Origin: Myxococcales bacterium
Lineage (GTDB): Bacteria > Myxococcota_A > Polyangia > DRWM01 > JAAZOP01
Direction of reading: 5' to 3'
Assembly (NCBI GenBank): GCA_012797735.1
Contig: JAAZOP010000019.1
Coordinates: 1-38,041, forward strand
DNA length: 38,041 nucleotides
The notes below the pieces were generated by a model. It made no database searches. It was not told the origin of the DNA and was given only the letters and a program-made list of their open reading frames with translations. Position 1 is the first letter of the stretch. Every line of letters starts with the position of its first letter. Made by a program: the position numbers and the translations under genes. Shown here one piece after another: positions 36,401 to 38,041 of the stretch.

Positions 36401-36586
36401 TACGCGCGGGCCGGCGGGTGCGACGAGGCGGCGGAGGTCGGCTGCAACGACAACTCGGCCTCCTGCACCACGAGCACGCTGCATTCCGTGGTCACCGCGA
36501 CCCTGCCGCAGGGCCTCAACTACGTGTTCGTCGACGGGTTCTACAGCGCCTCCGGGGCGTACGCCCTGAACGTCTCCGGCATGTAG
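33446..36586 (+). CDS. Predicted lipoprotein with Myxococcus Cys-rich repeats, MopE-type CNGxDDDCD repeats and PPC-like domains
   Basis: Lipobox LLLLAAAAGCGD; repeated CGNGVxDPGEECDDG units, six CNGxDDDCDxxxDxGFxC units, then three PPC-like beta domains. Confidence 0.88.
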   Translation: MGSIPFRGFLTAALLLLAAAAGCGDSTTHADTGDAVDVDAAPVECGNGVIDPGEQCDDGENNSDTRRDACRTDCRRAYCGDGVVDSGESCDDGNRDDTDACRNDCSPPSCGNGVLDPGEECDDGARNSDTEPDACRTTCARAWCGDGVRDAGEMCDDGNTTAGDGCSPVCRIEEGSGNGLLEPGEECDDGARNSDRLPDACRTDCRRAWCGDGVRDSAEECDDGNTAAGDGCDGSCRMEAPPSCGNGVVDGGEECDDGNTSNLDDCLNNCRAATCGDGFERTGVEECDTGIAYDGLCTTGCGSEGTRTCEAGCRWGCAPPAEACNGADDDCDGAADNGFACVRGTATACVTPCGSTGNGVCTEACTLPAAAECAAPAEACNGADDDCDGAADNGFPCAAGSTVTCRSACLTPGVGVCTAACQIPTGDACAPPGEVCNGVDDDCDTAVDDGFACVRGTPVSCTTSCGSAGTGACTPDCEVPAGAGCAPPAETCNGRDDDCDGAADNGFPCAAGSTVACTTSCGSAGTARCGDDCSPPAGGTCTPPPETCNGADDDCDTVVDDGFACSPGAPVACTTSCGSTGSGVCTAACAIPTGAACAAPAEACNGADDDCDTVIDNGFACSAGETRACTAGVCSGTQSCSAATCDWGACDFGPAPDNDSCSSLGIVDISSGGTFLGSTCAATNAFTAGAACGGGAGSPDVVYRLELTAAADVTLDTVGSDYDAVLQLRSGPACPGTLLACDDNSAGGTPGQARLFRNLAAGTYFVVVDGAGTSSRGNYNLNVTIAATPPPPNDACAGATDISAGGVFSGSTLQATDDHSYSCRPSGTGGRDVWYTFTLLQREVVYLDTVDGNTWDSVLQLRSGSCASSTALTCADDQCRTYSGGLRSQIVQVLDPGTYFVVVDGWSGTSSGNFALRFQHSPCVAATQITGNGRYTGTTTGAGNDSAGACGGSTADDVAYYLGLCAARSVTFSTCDRGTTFDTVVYARAGGCDEAAEVGCNDNSASCTTSTLHSVVTATLPQGLNYVFVDGFYSASGAYALNVSGM
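34415..35422 (+). repeat. Six coding tandem repeats, exact 168-nt spacing (MopE-type motif)
   Basis: TGCAAC motif starts at 34415, 34583, 34751, 34919, 35087, 35255; each 168 nt (56 codons) apart. Confidence 0.9.
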
Positions 36587-36658
36587 CGGCCGGCGCAGCC
36601 CGGCGCATTGGCGGCCGTCGCGGCGGATGCTAAGCTGCGGTCCGGGATGAGGTGCACC

Positions 36659-38041
36659 ATGCGACTTCGGATCGCGGCGCTCGGCCTCCTCGGCACGCTC
36701 GCCGCCGGGTGCGACTCGACGTCGGGCGACGACCCGTGCCGGTACATCGATTGCTCGTCGCGCGGCTACTGCCACGTGGTGGACGGGGCGCCGCGGTGCG
36801 AGTGCATCGCCGGTTTCCACGCCGTCGGGTTGACCTGCGTGAGCGACGCGCCGGGATGCGGCGACGGCTGGGCCGACCCGGGCGAGGAGTGCGACGACGG
36901 CAACACGGTGTCGGGCGACGGATGCGAGTCGAGCTGCCGGTTCTCGTGCCACGCGGACGCCGAGTGCGACGACGAGGACCCCTGCACCGCGGACGTCTGC
37001 GAGGCGGCGACGGCCGGACGGCGCTGCGCCCACACCGCATCGGCGGGCCTGCCGTGCGACGACGGCAACCCGTGCACCGAGCCCGACGCCTGCACGCTCG
37101 ACCCCGGCGGCTCCGCGCACTGCGCCGGCGGCCCCAACCACTGCACGTGCGAGACGGCGGCCGAGTGCGCCGTCTTCGAGGACGGCGACCTGTGCAACGG
37201 GACGCTGGACTGCATCGAGCGGGTGTGCGCGGTGGACCCGGCGACGGTGGTGGTCTGCGACCCGGGCACGGATACCGCCTGCGCGCACAACCGCTGCGAC
37301 CCGGCCTCGGGGACGTGCCGCATGCGGGCCGAAGCCGACGGGCTGCCGTGCGACGACGGCGACTGGTGCACCCTGACCGACACCTGTTCGGCTGGCGTCT
37401 GCGCCGGGAGCGGCGCGCGCTGCCCCCTCCCCTGCCAGACCTGCAACGGGACCACGCTCGCCTGCGAGGTCGCCGCCGGCTTCTGCATCATCGATGGGAC
37501 GTGCGTCGCCGAGGGGACGCCGAGTCCGGCGAACCCGTGCCAGGGGTGCCATCCGGCCGCCAACGCCTACGGGTGGTCGGCGCTGCCCGCCGAATCGGCG
37601 TGCGAGGACGGCGTCTGGTGCAACGGCCACGAGACGTGCGACGGCGCCGGCACGTGCGTCCCGGGCACGCCGCCCTGCCCGGTCGCCGGGTGCGTCGCGG
37701 GATGCGACGAGGCGGGCGACCGTTGCGTGCCCGCGTCCAGCGCGACCGAGTGCCGCGCTTCCACCGGCCCGTGCGACCCGGCGGAACGGTGCGACGGCAG
37801 CAGCCTGACCTGTCCGCCCGACGCCTTCCGGCCTTCGACGTACGAGTGCCGCGCCGCGGCTCCCGGCGGTTGCGACGTGCCGGAATACTGCACCGGGACC
37901 AGCGCCGCCTGTCCGCCCGACGCCTTCCGGCCATCGACGTACGAGTGCCGCGCCGCGGCTCCCGGCGGTTGCGACGTGCCGGAGAACTGCACCGGGACCA
38001 GCGCCGTCTGCCCGTCCGACGTCTTTCGACCGCCCTCCTAC
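36659..38041 (+). CDS. Cys-rich predicted lipoprotein, partial at window end, with disintegrin-like repeats
   Basis: MRLRIAALGLLGTLAAGCDSTSGDD lipobox; EGF-like CRYIDCSSRGYCHVVDGAPRCECIAGFHAVGLTC; CGDGWADPGEECDDGNTVSGDGC; open frame to the last base (461 codons). Confidence 0.85.
   Translation, partial: MRLRIAALGLLGTLAAGCDSTSGDDPCRYIDCSSRGYCHVVDGAPRCECIAGFHAVGLTCVSDAPGCGDGWADPGEECDDGNTVSGDGCESSCRFSCHADAECDDEDPCTADVCEAATAGRRCAHTASAGLPCDDGNPCTEPDACTLDPGGSAHCAGGPNHCTCETAAECAVFEDGDLCNGTLDCIERVCAVDPATVVVCDPGTDTACAHNRCDPASGTCRMRAEADGLPCDDGDWCTLTDTCSAGVCAGSGARCPLPCQTCNGTTLACEVAAGFCIIDGTCVAEGTPSPANPCQGCHPAANAYGWSALPAESACEDGVWCNGHETCDGAGTCVPGTPPCPVAGCVAGCDEAGDRCVPASSATECRASTGPCDPAERCDGSSLTCPPDAFRPSTYECRAAAPGGCDVPEYCTGTSAACPPDAFRPSTYECRAAAPGGCDVPENCTGTSAVCPSDVFRPPSY
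37811..38008 (+). repeat. Two 99-nt tandem repeats (33 aa each), third copy beginning at window edge
   Basis: Copies 37811-37909 and 37910-38008 differ at 4 of 99 positions by my reading; CPPDAFRPSTYECRAAAPGGCDVPE(Y/N)CTGTSA(A/V). Confidence 0.9.

Noticed and set aside
30644-36586. Single 1980-aa plus ORF spanning two genes
   Set aside because: The first about 930 codons are out of frame with the dikinase-like gene and low complexity; the real gene starts at 33446 with a lipobox.

Overview
High-GC, densely coding window whose gene content resembles Myxococcota or another former deltaproteobacterial lineage. That lineage is an inference from protein families only. Roughly 1.2-22.5 kb is a compact metalloid/thiol-redox island in several tightly overlapping transcription units. 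One minus-strand unit holds a DUF5714-like Cys-rich protein, a lipoate-protein ligase, a small CCC protein and a thioredoxin-like protein. It is divergent from an ars operon of ArsR, ACR3, ArsM, a thioredoxin-like/ArsC fusion, an ArsD-AhpD/CMD fusion, a YlbF-like protein with a CCGC tail, and a decayed VKOR-DsbA gene. A second plus-strand unit runs DUF169, CMD, small TM protein, cupin, two half-size permeases, a Cys-rich MetV-like protein, a DGC zinc-binding protein, an outer-membrane porin, and an octaheme cytochrome with a C-terminal TM bundle. Convergent TauE/SafE, FmdE and Crp/Fnr genes follow. A second ArsR unit then carries a permease, thioredoxin, DGC protein, CcdA and a CxC thioredoxin-like lipoprotein. 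Near-consensus sigma70-like promoters with small palindromes in the spacer precede the two ArsR genes and the DUF169 gene. The rest of the window (22.5-38 kb) holds DUF1841-like and ParB-like genes, a receiver-Ser/Thr kinase fusion, a Nudix hydrolase, a PQQ-like lipoprotein and a PurF homolog lacking the N-terminal catalytic Cys. It also holds a predicted exported lipoprotein with lamin-tail and PEP-synthase/dikinase-like domains, and two large Cys-rich repeat lipoproteins. The last of these runs off the window and carries tandem disintegrin-like repeats. All assignments come from reading the sequence and recalling motifs; no database search was run.
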